Assembly: GCF_003001935.1 (NCBI RefSeq)
Contig: NZ_PVNG01000005.1
Location: 124,001-188,000 of the forward strand
Direction of reading: 5' to 3'
DNA length: 64,000 nucleotides
Origin: Nonomuraea fuscirosea
Lineage (GTDB): Bacteria; Actinomycetota; Actinomycetes; Streptosporangiales; Streptosporangiaceae
Under the pieces are notes generated by a model. That model was not told the DNA's origin. It saw nothing but the letters and a program-made list of their open reading frames with translations, and did no database searches. The position numbers were made by a program, and so were the translations under genes. This document shows positions 17,337 through 26,690 of this stretch, in pieces; the first letter of the stretch is position 1, and every line of letters starts with the position of its first letter.

Positions 17337-18701
17337 TCAGTCCTCTGAGATCGGAATCCGGAGGACGAAGCGGGCGCCGACGTCGGAGTCCTCCAGGGTC
17401 AGCGTGCCGAGGTGGACCGAGGCGATCTCGCGGGCGATGGCCAGGCCGAGCCCGGTGCCGCCGGCGTCGCGGCTGCGTGAGGCGTCGAGGCGGGTGAAGC
17501 GCTGGAAGACGATCTCGCGCTGGTCGGGAGCGATGCCGGCGCCGTCGTCGACCACCTCGATCACGGCGTCGTCGCCGTCCTGCCGAGCGCTCACGAAGAT
17601 CTTCGACTCGGCGTGCCGTTCGGCGTTGTCCAGCAGGTTCGTCAGCAGGCGGGCCAGCTGGAGCCGGTCGCCCATGACGCGCAGGCCGGGCTGCAGCGTG
17701 GTGATGATCTGCTTGCGGCGCGGCCTGGCGGTCTCGGCGGCGATCAGCTCGCTGAGGTCGAGCGGCTCGCGGTTGTCGGCGGCGCCGGCGTCCAGCTTGG
17801 TCAGCGTGAGCAGGTCGGTCACGATGGCCTGGAGCCGGTCCAGGCTGGCCAGCACCTCGGCGCCGGTCTCCCGCCAGTCGGTGTCCTCGGGATGGAGCAG
17901 GGCGTCCTCGATCTGGGTGCGCATCGCCGTGATCGGGCTGCGCAGGTCGTGGGAGGCGTCGGCGGCGAACCTGCGCTGCCGTTCCATCAGCAGTCGCTGC
18001 TGCTCCAGCGCCTCCTCCAGCCGCCCCAGCATCTCGTTCGCGGTCTCCGACAGGGCCCTGATCTCGTCGTCGGTCTCCGGCACCGGCACCCGCATGCCGC
18101 CGCCGCCCGCGCTGATCAGGGAGAGCTTCCTGGTGATGTCGCCGACGGGCGCGAGCGTCCGGTCCACGACGCGCGACACCCCGAACCAGGTCAGCGCGAC
18201 CAGCGCCACCGCCAGGCCGATCAGGAACATGAGCACCTGCGGGCTGACGTACCAGGGGACGGCCGGGCCGAAGCCGTAGATCGTCCACTCGCCGTCCGGC
18301 TGGTACGCGATCAGCACCACCGCGATCTCGCACTTGCCGTCGAAGGCGGGCAGGTCGCACAGCCTGGTGTAGTCGTTGGTCTGGCGCAGGTGGGGGATCT
18401 CCGCCGTCACCCTGGGCTGGCCGGCCAGATTGGGGGTCCAGGCGACCGGCTCCCCGCGCGGGTTGATCACCTGGAGACCGTCGAGCCCGACCGGGTCCAG
18501 CACCTGGGGCAGCCTGCCGCGTTTGATCATGAGCAGCACCGTGATGGTCTTGCCCCTGATGTCGTGCGCCCTGGCGTCCGAGGCCTCGTTGCGGATGCCG
18601 TACAGGACGGACGCGCTGACGATGATGTACAGCAGCAGCATCGCGATGCCGGCGAACATCGCCAGCCGTGTCCGCAGCGAGCGGCCCAACCGTGTGCTCA
18701 C
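17337..18701 (-). CDS. Sensor histidine kinase (orphan)
   Basis: This 454-residue membrane kinase has a transmembrane helix at residues 13-33, an extracytoplasmic sensor to about 150, a second helix at 152-175 and a HAMP linker (VDRTLAPVGDITRKL). The HisKA box is ASHDLRSPITAM, and the HATPase has N-box LLTNLLDNAERHA, DDGAGIAPDQ and GGTGLGLAIAREIA. The extracytoplasmic loop contains two cysteines (RLCDLPAFDGKCE) that may form a disulfide. It should phosphorylate an OmpR-type response regulator, but none is encoded nearby. Upstream on the same strand is a LacI gene with a 195 bp gap. Confidence 0.9.
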   Translation of the reverse strand: MSTRLGRSLRTRLAMFAGIAMLLLYIIVSASVLYGIRNEASDARAHDIRGKTITVLLMIKRGRLPQVLDPVGLDGLQVINPRGEPVAWTPNLAGQPRVTAEIPHLRQTNDYTRLCDLPAFDGKCEIAVVLIAYQPDGEWTIYGFGPAVPWYVSPQVLMFLIGLAVALVALTWFGVSRVVDRTLAPVGDITRKLSLISAGGGGMRVPVPETDDEIRALSETANEMLGRLEEALEQQRLLMERQRRFAADASHDLRSPITAMRTQIEDALLHPEDTDWRETGAEVLASLDRLQAIVTDLLTLTKLDAGAADNREPLDLSELIAAETARPRRKQIITTLQPGLRVMGDRLQLARLLTNLLDNAERHAESKIFVSARQDGDDAVIEVVDDGAGIAPDQREIVFQRFTRLDASRSRDAGGTGLGLAIAREIASVHLGTLTLEDSDVGARFVLRIPISED

Positions 18702-18819
18702 GCAGTCTCCCCCGAGGATCAGCAGAACACAGTCGTTCCCTTCGCCGCCAACCTCGGGAGATTCCCCGACAAATCCGTTTTAGGGCCCGTAATGGTGCAT
18801 AACCGCCGCATGGTCGCGC

Positions 18820-18849
18820 CTCAGCGGCTCAGCGGCTCAGCGGCTCAGC
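18820..18849 (+). repeat. CTCAGCGG octamer tandem repeat
   Basis: Nearly four copies of CTCAGCGG lie head to tail, followed by scattered GGCTCAG copies up to the LacI stop at 18897. They occupy the gap between the LacI and histidine kinase genes. No coding character is seen. Confidence 0.8.
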
Positions 18850-18896
18850 GAAGCGACCCGGCAACGCGGCTCAGGGAGACGGCTCAGCGGCGCGGC

Positions 18897-19910
18897 TCAG
18901 TCCACGGGCGCGGGGCCGACCGACTGGCCCGGCTCCAGCGCGCACGGGATCAGAACGTGCGGCGGCGCGTCCTGGACGCCTTCGAGCTGGTCGATCAGGG
19001 CGTCGGCGGCCAGCCGCCCCAGCTGCGGGGCCGGCGCCGCCATGACGGTCAGGGCCGGCTCGATCATCTCGCCCAGCTCTCGCGTGGTGGCCGCCGAGAT
19101 GATGGACAGGTCCTCAGGAACGCGCCGCCCGAGCGCCCGAGAGCCCTTGACCAGCCCCGCCGAGGCGCCCTCGTTGACCAGGATCACGGCGGTCGAGCCG
19201 GGGAAGTCCGCGCCGAGCACGCTCGCGGCCTCGCGGCCGCCGGCCGAGGTGCCCTCCACCGCGACGATGGCGGGCGGGGCCCCGAGGGGCGCGATGGCGT
19301 CGAGGTAGGCGGACTCGACCCGCATGATCCGGCCCGGCTCGTGGCCGGCCTGAGCCTTCGTGCGCTGCGTGACCAGCGCGATGCGTTCGTGGCCGAAGGA
19401 GCGCAGGTGCGCGACCGCCAGCTCGATCGTGGCGGCGAAGTCGATGTCGACGTACGGCAGATCGTCCTTCTCGGTCCGGCCGATCAGCGCGAACGGCACG
19501 CCCGACGCGAGCAGCCGCTCGACCCGCGGGTCGCTGATCCGCACCTCCATGAGCAGCACGCCGTCCACGAGCCCGCCGGCCAGCAGGTGGGACATCTGCT
19601 CGTCGTCGTTGACCGGCCACAGCACCAGGTCGTAGCCGCGCTCGCGCGCCCCGTGAGCGGCCCCCATGACGAACTGGATCACCGTGGCGTTGGGCCGGGA
19701 CTCCAGGTCGGGGTGGAGCAGGGCGAGGATGCGCGTGCGCGAGCTGGCCAGGGCGCGGGCGACGACGTTGCGCCGGTAGTTGAGCTCCTGGATGGCCGCC
19801 TCGATGCGGGCGCGGGTCTCCGGGGCGACCCGCTTGCTGCCGTTGATGACGAACGAGACCGTGGCGATCGAGACGTTGGCCCGCTCGGCGACGTCGCGCA
19901 TCGTGACCAT
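18897..19910 (-). CDS. LacI family transcriptional regulator (sugar operon repressor)
   Basis: This 337-residue repressor has an N-terminal LacI helix-turn-helix (MRDVAERANVSIATVSFVING) with hinge YRRNVVARALA, then a periplasmic-binding-protein-like sugar sensor. GGGGAGG lies before the ATG at 19910; the longer frame upstream lacks such a site. It is divergent from a sugar-binding protein gene. The shared 302 bp gap holds an AAAGCGCTTT palindrome, so it most likely represses the ABC/ThuA/Gfo operon in the absence of its sugar. Confidence 0.88.
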   Translation of the reverse strand: MVTMRDVAERANVSIATVSFVINGSKRVAPETRARIEAAIQELNYRRNVVARALASSRTRILALLHPDLESRPNATVIQFVMGAAHGARERGYDLVLWPVNDDEQMSHLLAGGLVDGVLLMEVRISDPRVERLLASGVPFALIGRTEKDDLPYVDIDFAATIELAVAHLRSFGHERIALVTQRTKAQAGHEPGRIMRVESAYLDAIAPLGAPPAIVAVEGTSAGGREAASVLGADFPGSTAVILVNEGASAGLVKGSRALGRRVPEDLSIISAATTRELGEMIEPALTVMAAPAPQLGRLAADALIDQLEGVQDAPPHVLIPCALEPGQSVGPAPVD

Positions 19911-19997
19911 CGAGGCCGCCTCCCCATCAGGCGCGGGTGTGCGAAGCACTGGCGACTATATCGCCCCGGGGACTTCCATAAAACGCTTGACTCGTTG

Positions 19998-20056
19998 TTG
20001 ACATCACCGACAGAACGGCGCAACATACTTCACAAGTGAGCGCGGTAAAGCGCTTT
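19998..20056 (+). promoter_or_regulatory. Promoter with LacI-type operator before the ThuAB-like sugar operon
   Basis: TTGACA at 19998-20003 can serve as a -35, with a weak AACATA/CATACT -10 about 18-20 bp downstream. The decamer palindrome AAAGCGCTTT at 20047-20056 lies just after it, where a LacI repressor would block transcription. A looser AAACGCTT copy is near 19981. The remainder of the 302 bp gap to the start codon at 20213 holds no gene. Confidence 0.6.
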
Positions 20057-20212
20057 GATAGATCAGTGCCGGCCACGCCGCGCGTGGCGCCGTAAACACC
20101 TCGTGGCAGGCCGCCTCCGCCTGCCCTCCTCCCCGATCCGCAGCTCCGACCCTTCGTTCACGCCGTGGCCGACCCCCGAACCCCCACACGTGGTGCACAA
20201 GGAGTAGCTCAT

Positions 20213-21436
20213 ATGGAGACAGCGCAGAAGCGCCGGAGAAAGGCGCCCAAAGTGGCTGTCGCGGCAGTGGCCCTGTTCCCGCTCAGCCTCACCGCGTGCG
20301 GCGGAACGGCGGCTTCCGGCCCGAAATCACCGAACACGCTGACGATCCAGGATTACTACGACGACGCCTTCGACCCCATCTACGACGCGTGCGCGAAGAG
20401 CACCGGCGTGCGGGTCGAGATCAACCACGTGCCCGGCCCCGGCCTGATCCCCAAGGTCCTCCAGCAGAGCTCCTCCCGCACCCTGCCCGACGTGCTCATG
20501 CTGGACAATCCCGACGTGCAGCAGATCGCCGAGTCCGGCGCGCTCTCACCGCTCGGCGACTACGGCCTGCACGGTGAGGGCATGGGCCCGGCCGTGGTCA
20601 AGGCGGGCACCTACGACGGCACCCTGTACGGGCTCGCCCCCGCCGTGAACACGCTGAGCATCTTCTACAACAAGGAGCTGTTCCGGGCCGCCGGCATCAC
20701 CGCCCCGCCCAGGACGTGGGACGAACTGCGCGCGGCGGCGAAACGGCTGACCACCGGCGACCGCTACGGCTTCGCGATGAGCAACATCAACACCTACGAG
20801 GGCTCCTGGCAGTTCCTGCCGTTCATGTGGGGCAACGGCGGCACCGAGCAGGACATCACCACCCCCGAGACCGTGCAGGCGCTGCAGTTCCTCGTCGATC
20901 TGCAGGCGGACGGCTCGATCTCCAGGAGCTCCATCATCTGGAGCCAGGACGACGTGATCGACCAGTTCCTGGCCGGCAAGGCCGCGATGGTGGTCAACGG
21001 CCCGTGGCAGATCCCCACGCTCCAGGAAGACAAGAGCATCGACTGGGGGACGTTCGCCATCCCCACCCGGCTGGCCACGCAGCCCACCGTCGCCCCGCTC
21101 GGCGGTGAGCTGTTCACGGTGCCGCGCACGGGCGACCGGGCGCGGATGTCCCGGGCCGGGCAGTACGTGAAGTGCCTCGTCTCACCGGAACGCCAGCTCC
21201 AGACGGCGCAGGTCAGGCAGACCGTCCCGGCGGACCCGGACGTGGCCGAGCGGGCGGGCCGGGCCAATCCGGCGATGGCCACGTTCGTCACGACCATGCG
21301 GACCGCGCGCTCGCGTACCGCGATCCTCGGGCCCGACTGGCCGAAGGCGGCGACGAAGATCTACAACGCCGTGCAGATCGCGCTGACCGGCAAGGCCGCG
21401 CCGGCGCGGGCGCTGCGGCAGGCGCAGGGCGAATAG
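20213..21436 (+). CDS. Sugar ABC transporter substrate-binding lipoprotein
   Basis: This 407-residue family 1 solute-binding protein has a basic N-terminus, a hydrophobic core (VAVAAVALFPLSL) and lipobox LTACGG, so it is exported and lipid-anchored. It binds a sugar or oligosaccharide outside the membrane and feeds the two permeases encoded next. AAGGAG precedes the ATG at 20213. It is the first gene of an operon running to 25203: binding protein, two permeases, ThuA, oxidoreductase. No ATPase gene is present; a shared MsiK-type ATPase elsewhere probably powers it. Confidence 0.9.
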   Translation: METAQKRRRKAPKVAVAAVALFPLSLTACGGTAASGPKSPNTLTIQDYYDDAFDPIYDACAKSTGVRVEINHVPGPGLIPKVLQQSSSRTLPDVLMLDNPDVQQIAESGALSPLGDYGLHGEGMGPAVVKAGTYDGTLYGLAPAVNTLSIFYNKELFRAAGITAPPRTWDELRAAAKRLTTGDRYGFAMSNINTYEGSWQFLPFMWGNGGTEQDITTPETVQALQFLVDLQADGSISRSSIIWSQDDVIDQFLAGKAAMVVNGPWQIPTLQEDKSIDWGTFAIPTRLATQPTVAPLGGELFTVPRTGDRARMSRAGQYVKCLVSPERQLQTAQVRQTVPADPDVAERAGRANPAMATFVTTMRTARSRTAILGPDWPKAATKIYNAVQIALTGKAAPARALRQAQGE

Positions 21437-21523
21437 CCGCGCGCCGAAGACCGTCCGGCGGGACCGGTGCCGGCCCGTGCCCCCCGCAGCCGACCGACCC
21501 AGACCTCGCAAAGGAGTGGCCAG

Positions 21524-22462
21524 GTGACCTCGGCCGACCTCAGCCTTCCCGCCACGGCGGGCGACCAGCGCGCGACCGCCCTCAGGCAGCTGCTCCGCCG
21601 CGCCACCCCGTGGCTGTTCTCCCTGCCCGCCGTCGTCTTCGTGGCGATGTTCTTCGGCTATCCGATCGTCCAGAACGTCGTCATGAGCTTCCAGGAGTAC
21701 ACGACCTCGACGTTCTACAGCGGCCAGGCCCCCTGGGTCGGGCCGGCCAACTACGTGACGATCCTGTCGAGCTACCTGTTCACCACGACCATGGTGAACA
21801 CGGCGCTGTTCACGATCGGATCGATCACCTTCCAGTTCGTGATCGGGCTCGCGCTGGCGCTGTTCTTCCGGCGCAACTTCCCGCTGAACGGGTTCCTGCG
21901 CTCGATGCTGCTGCTGCCCTGGCTCATCCCGCTGATCGCCTCCAGCGCGGTCTGGAAGTGGCTGCTCGACCAGGAGAGCGGCGCGCTCAACCAGTTCCTC
22001 GGCCTGTTCGGCGGGCCGGCCGTGCCCTGGCTGGTCGACCCGACGCTCGCGCTGATCGGCGTGATCGGGGTCAACATCTGGCTGGGCATCCCGTTCAACG
22101 TGGCCATCCTCTACAGCGGCCTGCAGGCGGTGCCGAAGGAGCTGTACGAGGCGGGCTCGCTGGACGGCGCGGTCGGCTGGCGGGCGTTCCGGCACATCAC
22201 CTGGCCGAACCTGCGCTCCGTGGTCACCGTCGTCCTGGTGCTCGGCGTCGTCTACACGCTCAAGGTCGTCGACATCATCCTCGGCCTGACCGGCGGCGGC
22301 CCGGCCAACTCCACCCAGACGCTGGCCACGAACGCGTACAACAAGTCGTTCGTCGAGTTCAACTTCGGCGAGGGCGCGGCGATCAGCAACATCCTCATCG
22401 TCGTCTCGCTCGTCTTCGCCCTGGTCTACCTCTTCATCTCGCGCCGGGAGCCCACCGCGTGA
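21524..22462 (+). CDS. Sugar ABC transporter permease (MalF type)
   Basis: This 312-residue inner-membrane protein has about six helices and the EAA loop EAGSLDGAVGWRAFRHITWP that docks to an ATPase. AAAGGAG lies before the GTG at 21524. The longer frame from 21467 overlaps the intergenic gap and was not chosen. It forms a heterodimer with the next permease. Confidence 0.9.
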   Translation: MTSADLSLPATAGDQRATALRQLLRRATPWLFSLPAVVFVAMFFGYPIVQNVVMSFQEYTTSTFYSGQAPWVGPANYVTILSSYLFTTTMVNTALFTIGSITFQFVIGLALALFFRRNFPLNGFLRSMLLLPWLIPLIASSAVWKWLLDQESGALNQFLGLFGGPAVPWLVDPTLALIGVIGVNIWLGIPFNVAILYSGLQAVPKELYEAGSLDGAVGWRAFRHITWPNLRSVVTVVLVLGVVYTLKVVDIILGLTGGGPANSTQTLATNAYNKSFVEFNFGEGAAISNILIVVSLVFALVYLFISRREPTA

Positions 22463-22496
22463 GCCCCGCGACGAGCCGCTGATCGGAAGCCGAACC

Positions 22497-23315
22497 ATGA
22501 ACCACCCATCGACCGCGCGCCGGCTGCCCATGACGGTGCTGGGCGTCTTCTTCCTCGCCGTGATGATCTTCCCCGTCTACTGGATGGTCAACAGCAGCCT
22601 CCAGGCCGGCTCGGGGGCCGCGACCAGTGACTTCTTCCCCGTCCACGCGACCTTCGAGGGTTATGCGACGGCGCTCACCGAGCAGGGCGGCAACTTCGTC
22701 ACGAGCCTGCTCATCGCCCTCGGCACCGTCGCGCTGACGCTGGTCATCGCCACGCCCGCGGCCTACGGCCTGGCCCGCTTCCGCACCCGCGGCGGCACCG
22801 CCTTCCTGCTGGTGCTGCTGATCACCCAGATGATCCCGGCGATGGTCATCGCCAACGCGCTCTATCCCCTGTTCAACTCGCTCTTCCTGATCAACAACAT
22901 CTTCGGTCTCATCCTGGCCAACACCGCCGCGGGCATCCCGTTCGCGATCCTGCTCATCCGCGCGTTCATGGGCTCCATCCCCCAGGCGCTGGTGGAGGCG
23001 GCGCTGGTGGACGGCGCGGGCAACCTGCGGGCGTTCGTCTCGATCATCGTGCCGATCAGCAGGAACGCGATCGTCACCGCGGCCCTGTTCACCTTCCTGT
23101 CGGCGTGGAGCGACTTCCTCTTCGCGCTCACGCTGACCAGCACGCCCGAGGTCCGGCCCATCACCCTCGGCATCTACGACTACATCAGCGCGAACTCGCA
23201 GGACTGGGCCACGGTGATGGCCACCGCGGTGCTCGCCTCCATCCCGGCCGGCCTGCTGCTGATCTTCGCCCAGCGCTACATCGCGGCGGGAGCCGTCAGC
23301 GGCGCCGTCAAGTAA
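22497..23315 (+). CDS. Sugar ABC transporter permease (MalG type)
   Basis: This 272-residue permease has six predicted helices and the EAA loop EAALVDGAGNLRAFVSIIVP. It is the second permease of the importer, 34 bp after the first. The C-terminus QRYIAAGAVSGAVK is typical of MalG-type subunits. Confidence 0.9.
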   Translation: MNHPSTARRLPMTVLGVFFLAVMIFPVYWMVNSSLQAGSGAATSDFFPVHATFEGYATALTEQGGNFVTSLLIALGTVALTLVIATPAAYGLARFRTRGGTAFLLVLLITQMIPAMVIANALYPLFNSLFLINNIFGLILANTAAGIPFAILLIRAFMGSIPQALVEAALVDGAGNLRAFVSIIVPISRNAIVTAALFTFLSAWSDFLFALTLTSTPEVRPITLGIYDYISANSQDWATVMATAVLASIPAGLLLIFAQRYIAAGAVSGAVK

Positions 23316-23335
23316 TCATCGAAGAAGGGACTGTC

Positions 23336-24115
23336 ATGGGAGCCATTCACGTCACGGTCTGGGGTGAGAACCGGCACGAGCAGGTCGAGCCGAAGGTCGC
23401 CGAGATCTACCCGGACGGCATGCACCACGCCATCCGGCGCGGCATCGAGGCCCGTCTGGGCGAGCGGGCCACCGTGGGCACCGCCACGCTCGACGATCCC
23501 GAGCACGGACTGACCGAGGAGGTGCTGGCCGGCACCGACGTGCTCACCTGGTGGGGACACGCCGCGCACGGCGAGGTGTCCGACGAGGTGGTGGAGCGGG
23601 TGCACCGGCACGTGCTGTCCGGCATGGGGCTGCTGGTGCTGCACTCGGGCCACTGGTCGAAGATCTTCACCAAGCTCATGGGCACCACCTGCACGCTGCG
23701 CTGGCGCAGCGAGAACGATCGCGAGCTGGTCTGGACGGTCGCCCCCGGCCATCCCATCGCCCGCGGCGTCCCCCACCCCATCGAGATCCCCGCCCAGGAG
23801 ATGTACGGCGAGCAGTTCGACATCCCGGCGCCCGACGAGCTCGTCTTCATCAGCTCCTTCACCGGCGGCGAGGTGTTCCGCAGCGGCTGCACCTTCAGGC
23901 GCGGCAACGGCAAGATCTTCTACTTCAGCCCCGGCGACCAGGACTACCCGGTCTACCACCATCCGGACGTGCTCCAGGTCATCGCGAACGGCGTCGAGTG
24001 GGCGGCCGGCGACCGGTCCAGGCGTGAGCTGCCGACACTCCTGCGCTACGACAGCGGCGACTTCTTCACCGGGCACGGCTACCGCGGCGCCATGAAGAAC
24101 AAGGAGGCCGGGTGA
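23336..24115 (+). CDS. ThuA domain-containing protein
   Basis: This 259-residue protein matches the ThuA-like fold, a glutamine-amidotransferase-like sandwich without the catalytic cysteine. It starts MGAIHVTVWGENRHEQ and has the conserved WWGHAAHGEV, LLVLHSGHWSK and YFSPGDQDYPVYHH. In rhizobia, ThuA acts with the Gfo/Idh/MocA enzyme ThuB to process trehalose or maltitol through keto-sugar intermediates. Here the next gene is a Gfo/Idh/MocA oxidoreductase overlapping by 4 bp. GAAGAAGGGA lies upstream of the ATG. The sugar handled is not known. Confidence 0.85.
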   Translation: MGAIHVTVWGENRHEQVEPKVAEIYPDGMHHAIRRGIEARLGERATVGTATLDDPEHGLTEEVLAGTDVLTWWGHAAHGEVSDEVVERVHRHVLSGMGLLVLHSGHWSKIFTKLMGTTCTLRWRSENDRELVWTVAPGHPIARGVPHPIEIPAQEMYGEQFDIPAPDELVFISSFTGGEVFRSGCTFRRGNGKIFYFSPGDQDYPVYHHPDVLQVIANGVEWAAGDRSRRELPTLLRYDSGDFFTGHGYRGAMKNKEAG

Positions 24116-25203
24116 GCACGGTCCGGATCGTGCAGGTCGGGGCGGGCTCGATGGGGATGGCCTGGCTGCGTACGCTGACCGCCTCCCCTGACGTCGAGGT
24201 GGCCGGCGTCGTGGACCTCGACGTGGCGCGGGCGGCGGAGGCCGTGCGCTCGGTCGGCGGCGCGGCCGAGGTGAGCGCCTCGCTCGGCGACCTGCTGGCG
24301 GCGACCCGGCCGGACGCCGTCGTGAACGTCACCGTTCCCGAGGCGCACACCGAGGTCAGCGTCGAGGCGCTGTTCGCCGGCGTGCCCGTCCTGTGCGAGA
24401 AGCCGGCCGCGCCGACGCTGGCCGAGGCGCTCGTCCAGGCCGCGGCCGCGCAGGCGTCCGGGCGGCTGCTGATGATCAGCCAGTCGCGCCGTTACTACGC
24501 CGCCCTGGCCGCCTACCGGGAGCGGATCGCCGCGCTCGGGCCGCCCGGCCTGCTCACCACCGGCTTCTACCGGGCCCCGAGGTTCGGTGGCTTCCGCGCC
24601 GAGATGCCGCAGCCGCTGCTCGTGGACATGGCCATCCACGCCTTCGACGCGGCCCGCTACCTGCTCGGCACGGAGCCGGTCTCGGTCGTGTGCGAGAGCT
24701 GGAACCCCTCGTGGAGCTGGTACCGCGGGGACGCCGCCGCGACGGCGACGTTCCGCTTCGACGGCGGCGCCCGCTACGTCTACAGCGGCAGCTGGTGCGC
24801 GGACGGGCTGGAGACGTCGTGGAACGGCGAGTGGCGGGCGGCCGGCGCCGGCGGGAGCGCGACGTGGGACGGCGAGGCCCGGGTCACCTCCAGCGTGGAC
24901 GGGGTCACCGACGTGCCGCCCGGCGCCAGTGAGCAGATCGCCGGGGCGCTGGCGGAGTTCGTCACGGCGCTGCGGACCGGGGCGGAGCCGTCCGGGGCCA
25001 TCGCCCGCAACCTCGGCAGCCTGGCGATGGTCGCGGCGGCGGTCCGCTCGGCCGAGTCGGGCGGGGTCCGGGTGGAGCTCGCCGACCTGCTGGAACGCGC
25101 GTACCGCGACGCGCTGGCCCTGCCCGTCCGGCCGGAGATCCGCGAGCGGCTGGCGTCCTGGGGGACGGCCGCGCCCGCGCGCACGCCCGCCGGGACGGGC
25201 TGA
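24112..25203 (+). CDS. Gfo/Idh/MocA family oxidoreductase (ThuB-like)
   Basis: This 363-residue protein has the N-terminal dinucleotide-binding motif VQVGAGSMGMAWL and the catalytic-region CEKPAAPTLAEA, whose Lys is characteristic of the family. The second-domain motif LLVDMAIHAFDAARYLLG has the expected Asp and His. It oxidises or epimerises a sugar with NAD(P). The GTG start overlaps the ThuA stop by 4 bp (GTGA), indicating translational coupling. It is the last gene of the operon; repeats follow. Confidence 0.88.
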   Translation: MSTVRIVQVGAGSMGMAWLRTLTASPDVEVAGVVDLDVARAAEAVRSVGGAAEVSASLGDLLAATRPDAVVNVTVPEAHTEVSVEALFAGVPVLCEKPAAPTLAEALVQAAAAQASGRLLMISQSRRYYAALAAYRERIAALGPPGLLTTGFYRAPRFGGFRAEMPQPLLVDMAIHAFDAARYLLGTEPVSVVCESWNPSWSWYRGDAAATATFRFDGGARYVYSGSWCADGLETSWNGEWRAAGAGGSATWDGEARVTSSVDGVTDVPPGASEQIAGALAEFVTALRTGAEPSGAIARNLGSLAMVAAAVRSAESGGVRVELADLLERAYRDALALPVRPEIRERLASWGTAAPARTPAGTG

Positions 25204-25278
25204 GAGCCCCCGCCCGTGCCCGCCGTCCGTCACCCGCCGGAACGGGAGACGGGCGGCGGGCGGCGGGCGGCGGTCACG

Positions 25279-25326
25279 CGGGTGCGGCGGTCACTCGGGT
25301 GCGGCGGTCAGCGGGTGCGGCGGTCG
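25279..25326 (+). repeat. Three copies of a 15-mer spanning the peptidase stop codon
   Basis: CGGGTGCGGCGGTCA occurs at 25279 and 25296, and with one change at 25312 (16-17 bp period). The stop codon of the S37 peptidase gene lies in the second copy, and its last codons (RRTR) are encoded by the third. Slippage here would move the end of that protein. Confidence 0.8.
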
Positions 25327-26690
25327 GGCAGCATGTCGTCGTCGGGCAGGCTCGCCGCCTCCGGCAGCCGCCGCGCCTGCGGCACCTCAGCCCAGCGCAG
25401 CAGCGTGTCGGTCGCCGCCTGCCGGTCCGCCTCGCTCAGCCGCGCGATGCTCGCCCCGTGGTTGGAGCCGGGCGCGACGTAGAGGTAGGAGTCACGCCGG
25501 CTCGGGGTGAACCGTTCCGCGCTCCAGGGGTCGTTCTGCCCGTAGACGAAGAGCATGCGCTCCGACCGCGTCCGCACCCAGTGGTCCACGTCGAGCATCG
25601 GGCGCGGATCGTGCCGGGAGCGCAGCTCGGCGGGCAGCACCGAGTTGGGCTGGTAGAGGCCGCGGTGGCGGGTCAGCCCGCGCAGGTGCGCGAACTCCAG
25701 GTCGGGCCAGCCGAGCTGGGTGGCCGCCTGGTAGTAGTACGGCCAGTAGTACTCCAGGCCCTGGTCGGTGTAGAAGCCGAAGAAGGTGACCGCGTCGATC
25801 CAGGCGTACAGCTCCTCGTCCGTGGCGCTCGCGGGCGGCACGGCGGCGCAGTCCGCCTCGGACATGTACTGCCAGAACGCCCACGCCGTGTCGAGGATCG
25901 TCATCTCGAACCCGCGGTCGGCGCTGCCGAGCGTCCTCGTGAACGTGTAGCCGTTGCGCGCCGCGTCGGCCTCCAGCAGCGCCACCATGCGGCCGCGGCG
26001 CTTGAGCGCCTCCCGCTGCACGGTCCGCAGCGCGGCGCGGCAGGCGGGGGTGCCGACACGGTCGAAGAAGCGGTCGTAGGTCTGGTCCGCCTGGTTCACC
26101 GGGTCGTCGGGCGCGACGTAGGCCACCACGCCGTCCACGTCGCCGGGGTAGAAGCGGCGGTGGTAGACCGACGTCATGCCGCCCTTGCTCGCTCCGGTCT
26201 GGAGCCACTTGCCCGAGTAGACGGTCTTGAGCGCCTGGACGATGCGGTGCTCGTCGGTCGCCTCCTGCCAGATCGTCAGGTCGTCCCAGTCGGCGGGCGA
26301 GGGGCGCGAGGGGGTGAAGAAGCGGTGCTCGACGGAGACCTGGTTGCCGTCCACCAGCCGGGTCGGCTCGGTACGGGAGGCCGTGGGGGCGGCGGGCAGC
26401 CCGTACCCGCCGGTGTAGAGGACGACGGGCGCCTCGGCCGAGCGGTGCAGCAGGGTGAGCCGCTGCTGGAAGGTCCCCTTGCGGGGGTGGCGGTGGTCGG
26501 CCGGCTGGGTGAAGGTCAGGACGAAGAACCGGTAGCCGGCCGGCTGGGTCTCCGAGACCACGGTGAGTCCGGGGATGGCCTTGAGCCTGTCCAGCAGGTC
26601 GTCCTGCGCCGCGGCAGGAGGAGCGTTGAGCGTGAGGGCCGTCACGACGGCCAACGCGGCCGCCAGCGCGGCCAGGAACCGGGATCGCAC
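25308..26690 (-). CDS. Secreted S37 family peptidase (tripeptidyl aminopeptidase-like)
   Basis: This 460-residue alpha/beta-hydrolase-fold peptidase has a Sec signal (residues 1-30, hydrophobic core FLAALAAALAVVTALTL, cleavage near PPAAAQ). The nucleophile elbow is GASKGGMTSVYHRRFYPGD, with a late Asp region (VYGQNDPWSAERF) and His in APGSNHGAS. These match the streptomycete S37 (PS-10) family of extracellular aminopeptidases. AAGGAG precedes the GTG at 26690; the frame upstream of it is non-coding. It is monocistronic, 152 bp after the DUF2264 gene on the same strand. Confidence 0.85.
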   Translation of the reverse strand: MRSRFLAALAAALAVVTALTLNAPPAAAQDDLLDRLKAIPGLTVVSETQPAGYRFFVLTFTQPADHRHPRKGTFQQRLTLLHRSAEAPVVLYTGGYGLPAAPTASRTEPTRLVDGNQVSVEHRFFTPSRPSPADWDDLTIWQEATDEHRIVQALKTVYSGKWLQTGASKGGMTSVYHRRFYPGDVDGVVAYVAPDDPVNQADQTYDRFFDRVGTPACRAALRTVQREALKRRGRMVALLEADAARNGYTFTRTLGSADRGFEMTILDTAWAFWQYMSEADCAAVPPASATDEELYAWIDAVTFFGFYTDQGLEYYWPYYYQAATQLGWPDLEFAHLRGLTRHRGLYQPNSVLPAELRSRHDPRPMLDVDHWVRTRSERMLFVYGQNDPWSAERFTPSRRDSYLYVAPGSNHGASIARLSEADRQAATDTLLRWAEVPQARRLPEAASLPDDDMLPDRRTR

